64,000 bases of DNA from Candidatus Limnocylindrales bacterium (GCA_035626395.1 DASPNR010000013.1:1-64000); one strand, 5' to 3'. Shown: positions 23,880 through 32,994, counted from the first letter of the stretch. The notes: a model not told the origin generated them from the sequence alone. Numbers and translations are program-made.

Positions 23880-25631
23880 CTAGCGCGCGGCTGCCGCCCC
23901 GGCGCCCGTCATGTAGGCGCGCCATCCGCCGTAGTCGGTGATGTCGAGCGCTCCCCGCAATGCTTGCGGCTCGCAGACGAAGCCGCTGACCTCGCTGCCG
24001 TCCTCGAGCGTCAGGCGGCCGATCGCCAGGGGTCGCGGCACCGCGGCGACGAAGCTGCCGAAAGCCTGCGGCGTCAGCGACCACACCTCGACCTCGATGG
24101 CGGCGCCGTTCTCGCTGACGCGCTGCAGGCCCGGCTTGGGCGGCAAGGTGTCCGGCAGCGCGAAGAGCCGGTAGTCGGCGCTGGTGCGCGTGACGGCCAC
24201 CAACCGCGCGCCGCGTTCGGTCAGCTGGTGATGCAGCGGCATGCCCGACAGGTGCGCGCCGACCACGGCAATCGCAATGCGATGCGGGCGTCGCAGCCGC
24301 GGCACCTCGGATGCGACGCGGGATTCCAGCGCCGCACCGATCTCGAGCAGCAGCGCGTCCGACCCGCCTGGCGCGCACAGCGTGATGCCGAACGGAACGC
24401 CGCAGCTCCACGCATTGGTGGGCACGGCCACGGCGGCCAGCCCCAGCAGGTTCACGAAATTGTTGAAGACGCCCATCTTCGGGCTCGCCTCCAGCGGACG
24501 CGCCAGCACGTCCGCGATCGTGAAGAGCTGCGGCACCGTCGGCACCACCAGCACGTCGATGTCGTCGAGAATCGGTTGCGTGGCCGTCTTCTGCTGAACG
24601 AGCCGTTGCAGGCTAGCGTCGATCTGCGCCGACGTGATGCCGGCGGCTTCGGCCACGATGGCGGCGACGGTGGGATCGACGGCCTCGGGATGCGCGCGCA
24701 GGAACGTGCCGAAGGAGCGGTCGCGTTCCACCAGCCATGCGCCGCGGCCGTAGAGGAGATCGGCGGTCTCGCGAAAAGGCGCGTAGTCGATTTCGACGCA
24801 CGTGCCGCCGGCGCGCGTCAGCGCCGCCACGGCCTTCGCGAACAGGTCGTGCGCTTCGCCATCGAGCGAGGTCAGCTCGGCAGCAGCGGGAACGCCGAAG
24901 ACGAAGGAGCTTGAGCGCCGCCTCGTCGGAAGCGCAGCCGGCTGCGTCTTCTTCGCCTCCAGCACGGCAAGCACGCGCTCTGCATCGGCGCAGCCGCGTG
25001 CGAAGACCGAAACGCAATCCAGGGATGCGCACGCCGGCACGACGCCGTCGGTGCTGATCAGGCCGCGCGACGGCTTGACGCCCACGACGCCGTTGAGCAC
25101 GGCCGGCACGCGGCCGGAGCCGGCCGTGTCGGTGCCGAGCGCGAAGCTGACGATGCCCTGGGCCACCACGACCGCCGAGCCGCTGCTGGATCCGCCCGCG
25201 ATGTACTGGGAAACGTGCGCGTTGCGGCACGGGCCATGCGGCGAGCGCGTGCCGACGAGGCCTGTGGCGAACTGGTCCATGTGCGTCTTGCCGACCAGGA
25301 TGGCGCCGGCGGCGAGCAGACAGTCCACCGCGGTTGCCGTGCGGTCGGGCGTGTACGCGTAGGCCGGACAGCCGGCAGTGGTGGGAATTCCGGCGACGTC
25401 GATGTTGTCCTTGACCGCGAAGGGAATGCCGTACAGCGGCAGCGCCCGTGGCCCGATGCGTTCCAGCTCTTCGGCACGCGCGAGCAGGCTGGCGCGCTCG
25501 ACCACGTGCAGCCACGCCTCGGGCCGATTCGACAGCTCGATGGCATCCATCACCGCTTCCACCACTTTGGTGGCCGTGGTCCTGCCGCTGGCCAGCGCGG
25601 CGGAGAGGCTTTCGATGTCGGTCAGATCCAT
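23880..25631 (-). CDS. atzF: Allophanate hydrolase
   Basis: A 583-residue amidase that hydrolyses allophanate to two ammonium and two CO2. The amidase-signature Ser-Ser-Lys triad is visible: KDNIDVAG (Lys), YIAGGSSSGSAVVVA (Ser) and GTDTAGSGRVPA (Ser). The C-terminal extension beyond about residue 450 (AHLSGMPLHHQL to GGWRAYMT) is the allophanate hydrolase C-terminal domain, which separates it from general amidases. It is the last gene of the urea-carboxylase-type operon, 55 bp downstream of the carboxylase, and supplies the step after carboxylation. Confidence 0.94.
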   Translation of the reverse strand: MDLTDIESLSAALASGRTTATKVVEAVMDAIELSNRPEAWLHVVERASLLARAEELERIGPRALPLYGIPFAVKDNIDVAGIPTTAGCPAYAYTPDRTATAVDCLLAAGAILVGKTHMDQFATGLVGTRSPHGPCRNAHVSQYIAGGSSSGSAVVVAQGIVSFALGTDTAGSGRVPAVLNGVVGVKPSRGLISTDGVVPACASLDCVSVFARGCADAERVLAVLEAKKTQPAALPTRRRSSSFVFGVPAAAELTSLDGEAHDLFAKAVAALTRAGGTCVEIDYAPFRETADLLYGRGAWLVERDRSFGTFLRAHPEAVDPTVAAIVAEAAGITSAQIDASLQRLVQQKTATQPILDDIDVLVVPTVPQLFTIADVLARPLEASPKMGVFNNFVNLLGLAAVAVPTNAWSCGVPFGITLCAPGGSDALLLEIGAALESRVASEVPRLRRPHRIAIAVVGAHLSGMPLHHQLTERGARLVAVTRTSADYRLFALPDTLPPKPGLQRVSENGAAIEVEVWSLTPQAFGSFVAAVPRPLAIGRLTLEDGSEVSGFVCEPQALRGALDITDYGGWRAYMTGAGAAAAR

Positions 25632-25657
25632 TGCCGCGACATGCGATGAAAAATGAC

Positions 25658-25685
25658 GTCAGGTCCAGTGCTGCGCCAATGCACT
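25658..25685. repeat. REP-like half copy (GTCAGGT family)
   Basis: GTCAGGTCCAGTGC followed by a 9-nt loop and GCACT sits in the 55-bp gap between the carboxylase stop and the allophanate hydrolase start. It shares the GTCAGGTC core and orientation with the copies at 9925, 14421 and 29363, but lacks their long outer arms. Confidence 0.45.
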
Positions 25686-25686
25686 C

Positions 25687-28600
25687 TCAGCGCGCGCGCA
25701 TCCCATCCGGCAGCAGTGCCAGCAGCGGCGCACCTGCGAGGACGATCTGCCCGGGCGCGCACGCCAGCTTCTCGATCGTGCCCGATACCGGTGCGGGCAC
25801 GGCGGTTTCGGTTTTCATCGCGGAGAGGACGACGAGGTCTTCGCCGGCCGCAACGTGCTGCCCTTCCTGGACCGGCATCGCCCACACCTGCGCACCGAAG
25901 GGAGCGGTGATCACCATCGCGGCGTCCGATGCGTGGAACTCCCCGCTCCGTGCTCGCAGCGAGGCCAGGCTTCCTTCGGCGCTCCTTGCGGCTTCGAATT
26001 CCCCCGAATCCACCCAGCGCTGGCGCTCTTCGGCAAAGGCAGCCTGCTGGCGCCGCCGGAACATGCCGGCATCTTCGGCGATGGAACCGAGGAAGCGGTG
26101 GTAGGCATCGACGTCGAAGGTGTCCTCCTCGATGCGAAGCTCATGGCGTCCTTCGACGACGGCGCGCCGCAGCTCGAGAAGCTCTCCGGCCTCGACCGGA
26201 TGAAACCGGATCTGGTCGAAGAAGCGCAGCAGCCATGGGGCGCCCGCGTTGCTGCCGCGCCAGCGCTCGTACGTGTTCCACACCGGCACGGTGCGCCCGA
26301 CCAGCTGATAGCCGCCCGGTCCTTCCATGCCATAGATGCAGAGGTAGGCGCCGCCGATGCCGACGGCGTTCTCGGGCGTCCAGGTGCGCGCCGGGTTGTA
26401 CTTGGTGGTCACCAGGCGGTGACGCGGGTCGATGGGCGTGGCCACCGGCGCGCCGAGATAGACGTCGCCGAGGCCCAGCACCAGGTAGCTGGCGCCGAAG
26501 ACGATCCGGTACACCTCGTCGTGCGACTCCAGCCCGTTGATGCGCCGGATGAACTCGATGTTGCTCGGACACCAGGGCGCATCGTCGCGGACCACCGCCA
26601 TGTACTTCTCGACGGTCTTGATCGCCTGCGGGTCGTTCCACGAAAGCGGCAGATGCACGATGCGCGTGGCCAGCCGCAGGCCGGCGCCCGATGCCAGGCC
26701 GTCTTCCAGCGCCTCGAGCACGCGCATCAGCTCGAGCTGCGGCAGCACGTGCGGGTCGTAGTGCACCTGCACCGATCGGATGCCGGGCGTGACGTCGATG
26801 ATGCCGCGCACGCTGTCGCTGCGGCGCGCGCGCTCGAGCGCCTCGAACAGAAGCTGCGCGCGGATGCGCAGGTCGATGTCGAGGACGAGCGGCCCGTACT
26901 CGATCAGAAGATAGCGATCGCCGCTGCGGCGATAGGTGACCTCCGGCGTGGCGGCGGTCGCCGCGCGCCTGCTCAGCACGCCGCTGGTCAGCGGCCCGCG
27001 GCGCCGGCCGCCGGCCGCCGGCGTGATGCCATGGGTGCGGTCGACGTAGCCGCGCCTTTGCAGCCATGCAGCCTGCGCGTGATCGGCGGAAGTCGCCTCC
27101 TCGGTGGAAACTGCACGGAACGTGACGGTATCGCCGGGGCTGAGCTGGCCGAGCTTCCACAGGTCGGCGTGGATGACGACGGCGGGGCAGACGAACCCGC
27201 CAAGGCTCGGGCCGTCGGGGCCGAGGATGACCGGCATGTCGCCGGTGAAGTCGACCGAGCCGACGCCGTAGGCTGTGTCGTGGATGTTCGACGGATGCAG
27301 CCCCGCGTCGCCTCCGTCGCTGCGCGCCCATGACGGCTTCGGACCGATCAGCCGCACGCCGGTGCGCGCCGATTGATAGTGAACCTCGAAGGACTGTCCG
27401 TAGAACGTTTCGATGTCCTGGTCGGTGAAGAAGTCCGGATTGGCGTGCGGACCGTCGATCACGCGCAGCTCCCAGGCCGGCCCGTACTGCTGCGCCATCG
27501 CGCGCGCCCAGCCCGGCTCCAGCGGCTCGTCGGGCGCCGAGCTGGCGTCCCCGAGCGGCAGCACGTCGCCGACGACGAGCGCGCGTCCGGCATGCCCGCC
27601 GAAGCGTCCGAGCGTGAACGTCGAGCGCGACCCGAGATATTCGGGGACGTCGAGGCCGCCGCGCACCAGCAGATACGTGCGGGCGCCGGGGCCGAGGATG
27701 GCGCCGAGCTCGAGCACGAACCCGGCGGCAACCTCGATCGGTTCCCACATCGAGCACGGCCGTCCGTCGAGCAGCGCATCGATGGTGGCGCCGGTGATGC
27801 AGACGGTGGCGGCGCGGTGGAAGAGCAGCGTCGGCCCGCGGATCGTCAGCTCCAGGCCCGACGTGCCTTCGGCGTTGCCGAGGATGCGGTTGCCGATGCG
27901 AAAGGCCAGGTCGTCCATCGGCCCCGACGGCGGCACGCCCACGTGCCAGTAGCCGAGACGGGCGGGCCAGTCCTGCACCGTCGTCATCGCGCCGGCTTCG
28001 ATGACCTCGACCGCGCAGGGCCGATACTCGAAATCGGCGAGCGAGCCGGTGTGATGATCGCCGCGCACCAGCTCGTGCCACTCGGCGACGGCGCGCGCGT
28101 ACTCGAGATTGGTTCGCAGCCCGCCGAGGCGGGTGCGCGACAGGGCGTCGGCGAGTCGCGCGAGCGCGGCCGCGCGGTCGTCGCCGTGGGCGATGACCTT
28201 GGCCAGCAGCGGGTCGTAGAAGGGCGAGACCTCGGTCCCGCGTTCGATCCAGCCGTCGATGCGCACGTCGTGCGGCAGCACGACCTCGGTGAGCACGCCC
28301 GAGCTCGGCTGGAAGGCGCGGCTCGGATCTTCGGCGTACAGCCGAACCTCGATGGCGTGCCCGCGCGGCCGGTGCCGATAGGCGTGCATCGGCGAAGCAT
28401 CGCCGGTGCCGAGGCGGATCATCCATTCGACCAGGTCGATGCCGCACACTTCCTCGGTCACGCCGTGCTCGACCTGCAGGCGCGTGTTCACCTCGAGGAA
28501 GTAGAAGTCGCCGGTGCGCGCATCGAGCAGGAACTCGACCGTTCCGGCGGACCGGTACGAGACGGACCTGCCGAGCTCGACCGCGGCGGCGTGCATGCGT

Positions 28601-29361
28601 GCGGCCAGCGCGGGTGGCAGGTTGGGAGCGGGGCACTCCTCGAACACCTTCTGGCGGCGGCGCTGGAGCGAGCAGTCGCGCTCGCCCAGGCTGATCACGC
28701 TTCCGGCGCCGTCGCCGAAGATCTGCACCTCGATGTGGCGCGCGCGCGGCACGAACTTCTCGAGGAAGGTCTGGCCGCTGCCGAAGTGCGCGGCGGCGAG
28801 GCGCGAGACGCGGTCGAACTCGCGCGCGAGCTCCTCGTCGTCGTGGCACAGCCACATGCCGATGCCGCCGCCGCCGGCGGTGGCCTTGAGCAGAACCGGA
28901 TAGCCGATGCCCGAGGCCGCGGCGATGGCGGCCGGCGCGTCGGCGAGAACGTCGGTGCCGGGGCAGACCGGCACGCCGGCCGCCGAGGCCAGCTCTCGCG
29001 CGCGGTGCTTGAGGCCGAAGTCGCGGATCTGCACCGAGGTCGGCCCGAGAAAGGCGATGCCGGTCGCTTCGCACGCGGCGGCGAAGTCGGCGTTCTCGCT
29101 GAGCAGGCCGTAGCCGGGATGAATCGCATCGGCGCCGTGCGTGCGCGCGACCTCCAGGATGACGTCGGCGCGCAGGTAGCTCTCGGCCACCGGCGCCGGT
29201 CCGATGCGCACGGCCTCGCTCGCCTCGCGCACGTGCCGCGCGCCCGAGTCGGCATCGGCATACACCGCCAGCGACGGCACACCGAGCCGGTCGAGCGTGC
29301 GTATGACGCGACAGGCGATCTCGCCGCGATTCGCGATCAGGACTCTCCGCGGAAGCGTCAT
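25687..29361 (-). CDS. uca: Urea carboxylase-family enzyme, possibly guanidine carboxylase
   Basis: A 1224-residue single-chain biotin enzyme. Biotin carboxylase (about 1-450): VLIANRGEIACRV, KATAGGGGIGMW and EVNTRLQVEHGVTEE. Carboxyltransferase in two parts: KipA/AHS2-like (about 470-780, with VGVPPSGPMDDLAFR) and KipI/AHS1-like (about 800-1040). Biotinyl domain: LSAMKTETAVPAP, with K1183. It carboxylates urea to allophanate or, in the guanidine branch, guanidine to carboxyguanidine. The strand YGPLVLDIDLRIR near residue 829 has Asp where, as I recall, true urea carboxylases carry Asn; this and the adjacent DUF1989 pair favour guanidine, but I cannot align it here. Lower in the same operon is allophanate hydrolase. 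Confidence 0.92.
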   Translation of the reverse strand: MTLPRRVLIANRGEIACRVIRTLDRLGVPSLAVYADADSGARHVREASEAVRIGPAPVAESYLRADVILEVARTHGADAIHPGYGLLSENADFAAACEATGIAFLGPTSVQIRDFGLKHRARELASAAGVPVCPGTDVLADAPAAIAAASGIGYPVLLKATAGGGGIGMWLCHDDEELAREFDRVSRLAAAHFGSGQTFLEKFVPRARHIEVQIFGDGAGSVISLGERDCSLQRRRQKVFEECPAPNLPPALAARMHAAAVELGRSVSYRSAGTVEFLLDARTGDFYFLEVNTRLQVEHGVTEEVCGIDLVEWMIRLGTGDASPMHAYRHRPRGHAIEVRLYAEDPSRAFQPSSGVLTEVVLPHDVRIDGWIERGTEVSPFYDPLLAKVIAHGDDRAAALARLADALSRTRLGGLRTNLEYARAVAEWHELVRGDHHTGSLADFEYRPCAVEVIEAGAMTTVQDWPARLGYWHVGVPPSGPMDDLAFRIGNRILGNAEGTSGLELTIRGPTLLFHRAATVCITGATIDALLDGRPCSMWEPIEVAAGFVLELGAILGPGARTYLLVRGGLDVPEYLGSRSTFTLGRFGGHAGRALVVGDVLPLGDASSAPDEPLEPGWARAMAQQYGPAWELRVIDGPHANPDFFTDQDIETFYGQSFEVHYQSARTGVRLIGPKPSWARSDGGDAGLHPSNIHDTAYGVGSVDFTGDMPVILGPDGPSLGGFVCPAVVIHADLWKLGQLSPGDTVTFRAVSTEEATSADHAQAAWLQRRGYVDRTHGITPAAGGRRRGPLTSGVLSRRAATAATPEVTYRRSGDRYLLIEYGPLVLDIDLRIRAQLLFEALERARRSDSVRGIIDVTPGIRSVQVHYDPHVLPQLELMRVLEALEDGLASGAGLRLATRIVHLPLSWNDPQAIKTVEKYMAVVRDDAPWCPSNIEFIRRINGLESHDEVYRIVFGASYLVLGLGDVYLGAPVATPIDPRHRLVTTKYNPARTWTPENAVGIGGAYLCIYGMEGPGGYQLVGRTVPVWNTYERWRGSNAGAPWLLRFFDQIRFHPVEAGELLELRRAVVEGRHELRIEEDTFDVDAYHRFLGSIAEDAGMFRRRQQAAFAEERQRWVDSGEFEAARSAEGSLASLRARSGEFHASDAAMVITAPFGAQVWAMPVQEGQHVAAGEDLVVLSAMKTETAVPAPVSGTIEKLACAPGQIVLAGAPLLALLPDGMRAR

Positions 29362-29362
29362 T

Positions 29363-29423
29363 GGGGTCAGGTCCCGAATCTACGGTCTTCTGCCCTGTCG
29401 CCGTAGCTTCAAGACCGGACCCC
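29363..29423. repeat. REP-like palindrome (GTCAGGT family) supplying a stop codon
   Basis: Outer arms GGGGTCAGGTC (29363-29373) and GACCGGACCCC (29413-29423) pair with one mismatch; inner arms CTACGG and CCGTAG pair perfectly. The right arm encodes the last codons and TGA of the upstream DUF1989 gene, and the left arm begins 1 nt before the carboxylase start codon, so the element fills the whole junction. Confidence 0.7.
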
Positions 29424-30092
29424 GTACACGAGCATGCGCACCGGTGTGGGGTGGAAGGCGTTGCACGGGTTGTTGATCTGCGGGCAGTTCGAGACGACGA
29501 CCAGCGTGTCCATCTCCGCGCGCAGGTCGACGTACTTGCCCGGCGCCGAAAGCCCGTCGACGATGCCGAGGGCGCCGTCCGCCTCCACCGGCACGTTCAT
29601 GAACCAGTTGATGTTGCTCGTCATGTCGCGCTTGCCCATGCCGCGGCGCGCGTGCTCGATCAGGAAGTTCTCCACGCACGCGTGCTGGTGCTTCGTGTGA
29701 TGCCCGTAGCGCAGCGTGTTCGACTCGCAGCTGCACGCGCCGCCGATGGTGTCGTGCCGGCCGCAGGTGTCGGCGGTGATCGTCATCATCACGCGGCCCT
29801 CGGTCGAGATCAGCCGCGTACCGGTGGTAAGGAAGATGTTGCCCTGCGCGACGATCGTCTCGGGCGCGCTGTAGCGCTCCTCGGTGTCGTGGGCGTTGTA
29901 GAGGATGCAGTCGACCGCCTGATTGCCCTCGAGGTCGATGATGCGCAGCGTCTGCCCCGCCGCCACGACGAACGACCACGGCGCCCGCGCCGGCACCACG
30001 GCGTCATGAACGACCACACCCGCGACGTCGGCGCCGTCGAGCTCGTCGACCGCCTCCGGCGCGCTCACGCCTCGGCTCCCCGCCTCGCTCAT
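29409..30092 (-). CDS. DUF1989 urea carboxylase-associated protein (UAAP2-like)
   Basis: A 227-residue DUF1989 protein. Typical phrases are LRIIDLEGNQAVDCILYNA, ERYSAPETIVAQGNIF, ITADTCGRHDTIGGACSCES, KRDMTSNINWFMNVPV and NCPQINNPCNAFHPTPVR, which best match the UAAP2 group. Such pairs were first named after urea carboxylase but have been shown in other bacteria to be the two subunits of carboxyguanidine deiminase, turning carboxyguanidine into allophanate and ammonium. Conserved Cys/His clusters (TCGRHD, CSCES, NCPQ) suit a metal or catalytic site. It overlaps the other DUF1989 gene by 4 nt (ATGA). Its C-terminal codons lie in a REP-like arm. Confidence 0.88.
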   Translation of the reverse strand: MSEAGSRGVSAPEAVDELDGADVAGVVVHDAVVPARAPWSFVVAAGQTLRIIDLEGNQAVDCILYNAHDTEERYSAPETIVAQGNIFLTTGTRLISTEGRVMMTITADTCGRHDTIGGACSCESNTLRYGHHTKHQHACVENFLIEHARRGMGKRDMTSNINWFMNVPVEADGALGIVDGLSAPGKYVDLRAEMDTLVVVSNCPQINNPCNAFHPTPVRMLVYGVRS

Positions 30093-30922
30093 GCGTAGTA
30101 GTCCTCGACGTTCTGGAACGCGCGCAGCCGTTCCGGCGTCGACGCGCGCAGCGGATCGTCCTGCCGCGTCGGATGGCCGCGCCATGCCAGCACGCGCACC
30201 GGTCCGACGTCGTAGGTCGTGCGCGGATCGAGCACGTGCGGCGTGTTGGCGATCACGACCAGCACCCGCATCTCGGCGCGCAGCTCGACGTGGCTGCGCA
30301 CGGGCTCGGCCTGCACGAAGGTAAGGGAGCCGTCGCCGCCCACGCGCACCTGCTTGAACAGGTTGACGTTGGGACAGATGTCGCGCTTGCCCAGGCCGTG
30401 CTTGGCCAGCGCCAGCACGAAGCGATCGCGCGCGCTGGGGCAGGGGCCGTGGTTGTCGCCGGTGCCGTACCTGGCGGCATTCGACCAGGGGCTGGAAGCT
30501 CCGCAGAGCGCGTCGTGGCGCGTGCTCGTATCGGCGCGGATCGAAAGCAGCACGCGTCCCATGTCCGACAGCAGCAGGTCACCGAGGCCGAGGTACGCCT
30601 GCCACTGCACCTTGACGGTATCGGCGACGTTGAGCCGTTCGCTCAGGCAGTCGGCGTTGTAGGCGAGCAGCGAAACGCACGCGTCGCCTTCCAGGTCGTC
30701 CAGGCGCATCGTCGTGCCGCGCTCGAGGACGCGCGCGGAGTAGCCGCCCGCGTCCAGACACTCGTCCCAGCAGAGGTCCTGGAGATCGACGCCGACTGGA
30801 AGATCGCACGCGTCGGTGACCGGAACGGTCGGCTTGGCGCGCACCGCGGCCGCTTCCCGCTGCGCCTTCGCGCGCGCGTGCTCCATGGCGCCGCGAGGCG
30901 TGGCTGTGTCGGAGGTGGTCAT
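30089..30922 (-). CDS. DUF1989 urea carboxylase-associated protein (UAAP1-like)
   Basis: A 277-residue DUF1989 protein, the second half of the UAAP pair. It has LDDLEGDACVSLLAYNADC, SERLNVADTVKVQWQAYLG, LLLSDMGRVLLSIRADTS, CGASSPWSNAARYG and LGKRDICPNVNLFKQVRV, best matching UAAP1. A roughly 60-residue N-terminal region rich in Ala, Arg and Pro precedes the core. ATG at 30922 follows a GAG-rich site within the upstream 57-bp gap. With the downstream subunit it probably forms carboxyguanidine deiminase; an accessory role in urea carboxylation is the older view. Confidence 0.87.
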   Translation of the reverse strand: MTTSDTATPRGAMEHARAKAQREAAAVRAKPTVPVTDACDLPVGVDLQDLCWDECLDAGGYSARVLERGTTMRLDDLEGDACVSLLAYNADCLSERLNVADTVKVQWQAYLGLGDLLLSDMGRVLLSIRADTSTRHDALCGASSPWSNAARYGTGDNHGPCPSARDRFVLALAKHGLGKRDICPNVNLFKQVRVGGDGSLTFVQAEPVRSHVELRAEMRVLVVIANTPHVLDPRTTYDVGPVRVLAWRGHPTRQDDPLRASTPERLRAFQNVEDYYA

Positions 30923-30979
30923 GTCCCCTCGTAACGCAAACCCGCTGCCGCAGAAACGTCGTCGCGATCGCGCTTGCCC

Positions 30980-32041
30980 CTACTTGGCGGCCGCCGCCAT
31001 GAACGTGTTGTCGAATCTCAGCATGATGTTGCTGGCGTCGCCGGCCGTCTTTCCGCCCGGATACTGAATGCCGATTGCGTCGGCCGACTTGGCGCCGGCG
31101 CCGAGGAGCCCGTGCTCGAACGAGAACTTGCGCACGTGATCCATCGTCGTCGTCAGCGCCGCGCTGGCGGCGAAGTCCGCGGCCTCCTTGGGCGTGTAGA
31201 ACATCCTGGTCGTTGCCAGCTGCGCCTCGAATCCGGCAAGGTCGGTGCCGGAGGCCTTGGCCATCGCTTCGCGCGCGGCCTTGCCCTTCTCCCCCTTGTC
31301 GGCCAGCAGCCCGAGCACCTCGTACCATGCGCCGACCAGCGCCTTGCCGAAGGCCGGGTTGTCCTGGAGCGTCTTGGTGTTGACGACCATCAGGTCGATG
31401 ATCTCGCCGGGAATTCTGCTCGAGTCGAAGACGACGTGCGCGTCGGGCGTCCGGGCGATCTCGGAAAGCTGAGGGTTCCACGTCACCGCCGCGGTCACGG
31501 ACTCGCTGGCGAAGATGCCGACGATGTCGGCGTCGGAGATGTTGACGACCTCGATGTCCTTTTCGGAAAGTCCCACGGACGCGAGCGCGCGCGCCAGCAG
31601 GTAATGGGACACCGACAGCTCGACGAGGTGGACATCCTGGCCTTTGATTTCCTCCAGTTTCGTTTTCTTCTTCAGGACGATTCCGTCGTTGCCGTTGGAG
31701 AAGTCGCCCACGATCAGGCCGGTGGAGTCGACTCCTCCGGCGGCCGGGATCGTCAGCGCATCCATGTTGGTCATGGAGCAGCCGTCGAACTGGCCGGCCG
31801 TGTACTGGTTGATGGATTCCACGTAGTCGTTGATCTGGACGATCTCGATCTCGATGCCGTTCTCCCTGGCGTGCTTCTCGATGATCCTGGAGTCGGAAAG
31901 GTAGCCCCAGGGCATCCAGCCAACGTAGATCGACCAGGCGATCTTGAACTTCTTCTTGGGCTCGGCACTGGCACCCGAAGGTGCCAGTGCCGTCCCGACG
32001 ATGAGCGAGAACGCAAGGATGAAGCTGATTCTGCGAAGCAT
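30980..32041 (-). CDS. Periplasmic solute-binding protein of a urea/guanidine-type ABC importer
   Basis: A 353-residue NMT1/TauT-type binding protein, closest to the family linked with urea carboxylase operons. Signal peptide: LRRISFILAFSLIVG, ending near ASA-E. The mature part begins KFKIAWSIYVGWMPWGYL and contains VQINDYVESINQYTAGQFDG and GLIVGDFSNGNDGIVLKKK. A very stable hairpin lies inside the signal-peptide codons. ATG at 32041, 29 bp after the porin stop. The matching permease and ATPase are divergent at 33312-34923, so the importer is split across a shared regulatory region. Confidence 0.9.
   Translation of the reverse strand: MLRRISFILAFSLIVGTALAPSGASAEPKKKFKIAWSIYVGWMPWGYLSDSRIIEKHARENGIEIEIVQINDYVESINQYTAGQFDGCSMTNMDALTIPAAGGVDSTGLIVGDFSNGNDGIVLKKKTKLEEIKGQDVHLVELSVSHYLLARALASVGLSEKDIEVVNISDADIVGIFASESVTAAVTWNPQLSEIARTPDAHVVFDSSRIPGEIIDLMVVNTKTLQDNPAFGKALVGAWYEVLGLLADKGEKGKAAREAMAKASGTDLAGFEAQLATTRMFYTPKEAADFAASAALTTTMDHVRKFSFEHGLLGAGAKSADAIGIQYPGGKTAGDASNIMLRFDNTFMAAAAK
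31963..31992 (-). other. 13-bp perfect hairpin with UUCG loop inside a signal-peptide coding region
   Basis: On the coding strand CGGCACTGGCACC is followed by TTCG and GGTGCCAGTGCCG, a perfect 13-bp stem closed by C-G around a UUCG tetraloop. It covers codons 17-26 of the solute-binding protein gene, 50-79 nt downstream of the start codon. No T-tract follows. It could stabilise the distal mRNA or slow ribosomes during export. Confidence 0.75.
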
Positions 32042-32070
32042 GATGGTCCCCGTTCTCGGCTGGTTGCAGT

Positions 32071-32994
32071 TCAGAAGGAGAAGGTCGCGCCGCCGACGAA
32101 GCGTGCGTCGCCGTCTCTCAGATTCAGATTCGTGTCGATGTAGCGCAGGTCGATCGAGATGTTCTTGTGAACGGCAACGACCAGACCGACGTTCCAGTCG
32201 ATGTACTGCTCGGCCGTATCGCCATCGTTCTCGATGAAGAGCTGATCGCCGCCGAAGTCCTTCTCGTCGTCGGTCCACGTGTAGCCGAAGTTTCCGTCTA
32301 CGGTCAGGCCGACGTACTTCGCCGCCGCGCCCAGGGGGATCGGCACCGCGATGCCGGTGGACGCGTAGATGCCGTCATCGGCGAAACCGAAGTAGTTCGG
32401 CGACCACACCAGACCGGCCTTGGGTGTCATGAACCCGAGGTTGTAGGCAAGCTTCAGAGCGAACTCCCAGTAGCTCCAATGCGCTTCGGCCGGATACCAG
32501 AGGTAGGTGGCGCTCGTGTCATAGCTCAAGTCGCCAAGAGCTCCGGCCCAGCCGGCGAAGAAATCCTGCTCCAGATACGTGTCTTCGGTGTCACACCCGT
32601 TGGTGCCCGGCGTGCAGTTGGGTGGATTCAGTGACTGGGCAAAGTTGATCGAGGAGCCCCAGGCGCCCACGTACAGCCCGGCCCAAGGCTTCCACGTCAC
32701 ACCGCCCTGCAGCGCGAAGTCGCGCTGCGTCTGCGAGACGCCGCGGAACGAGTAGTCCGAGATCAGCGTGACCAGGCCGGTGACGTCGCCCGGAATGAAT
32801 CCCAGGAACTCATCCTCTTCTTCTTCCACTTCCGCCTCGGCCTTGGCTGCCGGCACCGGCGCCGGTGCTTCGGTCGTCTCCTCGTCGTCGCCATAGGCCC
32901 CGGCGCTGGCCGGCTGGGCCGCGCCCAGCATCATCGCGGTCGACAACGCCACCGTCGCCGCGCCCAGAAACACCTTCCCGTACTCGAGCTTCAT
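32071..32994 (-). CDS. TorF-family putative porin
   Basis: A 307-residue outer-membrane beta-barrel of the TorF/Gcw_chp family (TIGR02001), recognised by TLISDYSFRGVSQTQRDFAL followed by alternating strands and a C-terminal aromatic (GGATFSF). The signal peptide ends near ASA-G. The mature N-terminus, GAYGDDEETTEAPAPVP and a Glu-rich run, is unlike the barrel and nearly matches the N-terminus of the unrelated barrel at 57721. It heads the minus-strand operon ahead of the binding protein, so it is the likely outer-membrane entry for the imported nitrogen compound. GGAGG precedes ATG at 32994. Confidence 0.85.
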   Translation of the reverse strand: MKLEYGKVFLGAATVALSTAMMLGAAQPASAGAYGDDEETTEAPAPVPAAKAEAEVEEEEDEFLGFIPGDVTGLVTLISDYSFRGVSQTQRDFALQGGVTWKPWAGLYVGAWGSSINFAQSLNPPNCTPGTNGCDTEDTYLEQDFFAGWAGALGDLSYDTSATYLWYPAEAHWSYWEFALKLAYNLGFMTPKAGLVWSPNYFGFADDGIYASTGIAVPIPLGAAAKYVGLTVDGNFGYTWTDDEKDFGGDQLFIENDGDTAEQYIDWNVGLVVAVHKNISIDLRYIDTNLNLRDGDARFVGGATFSF

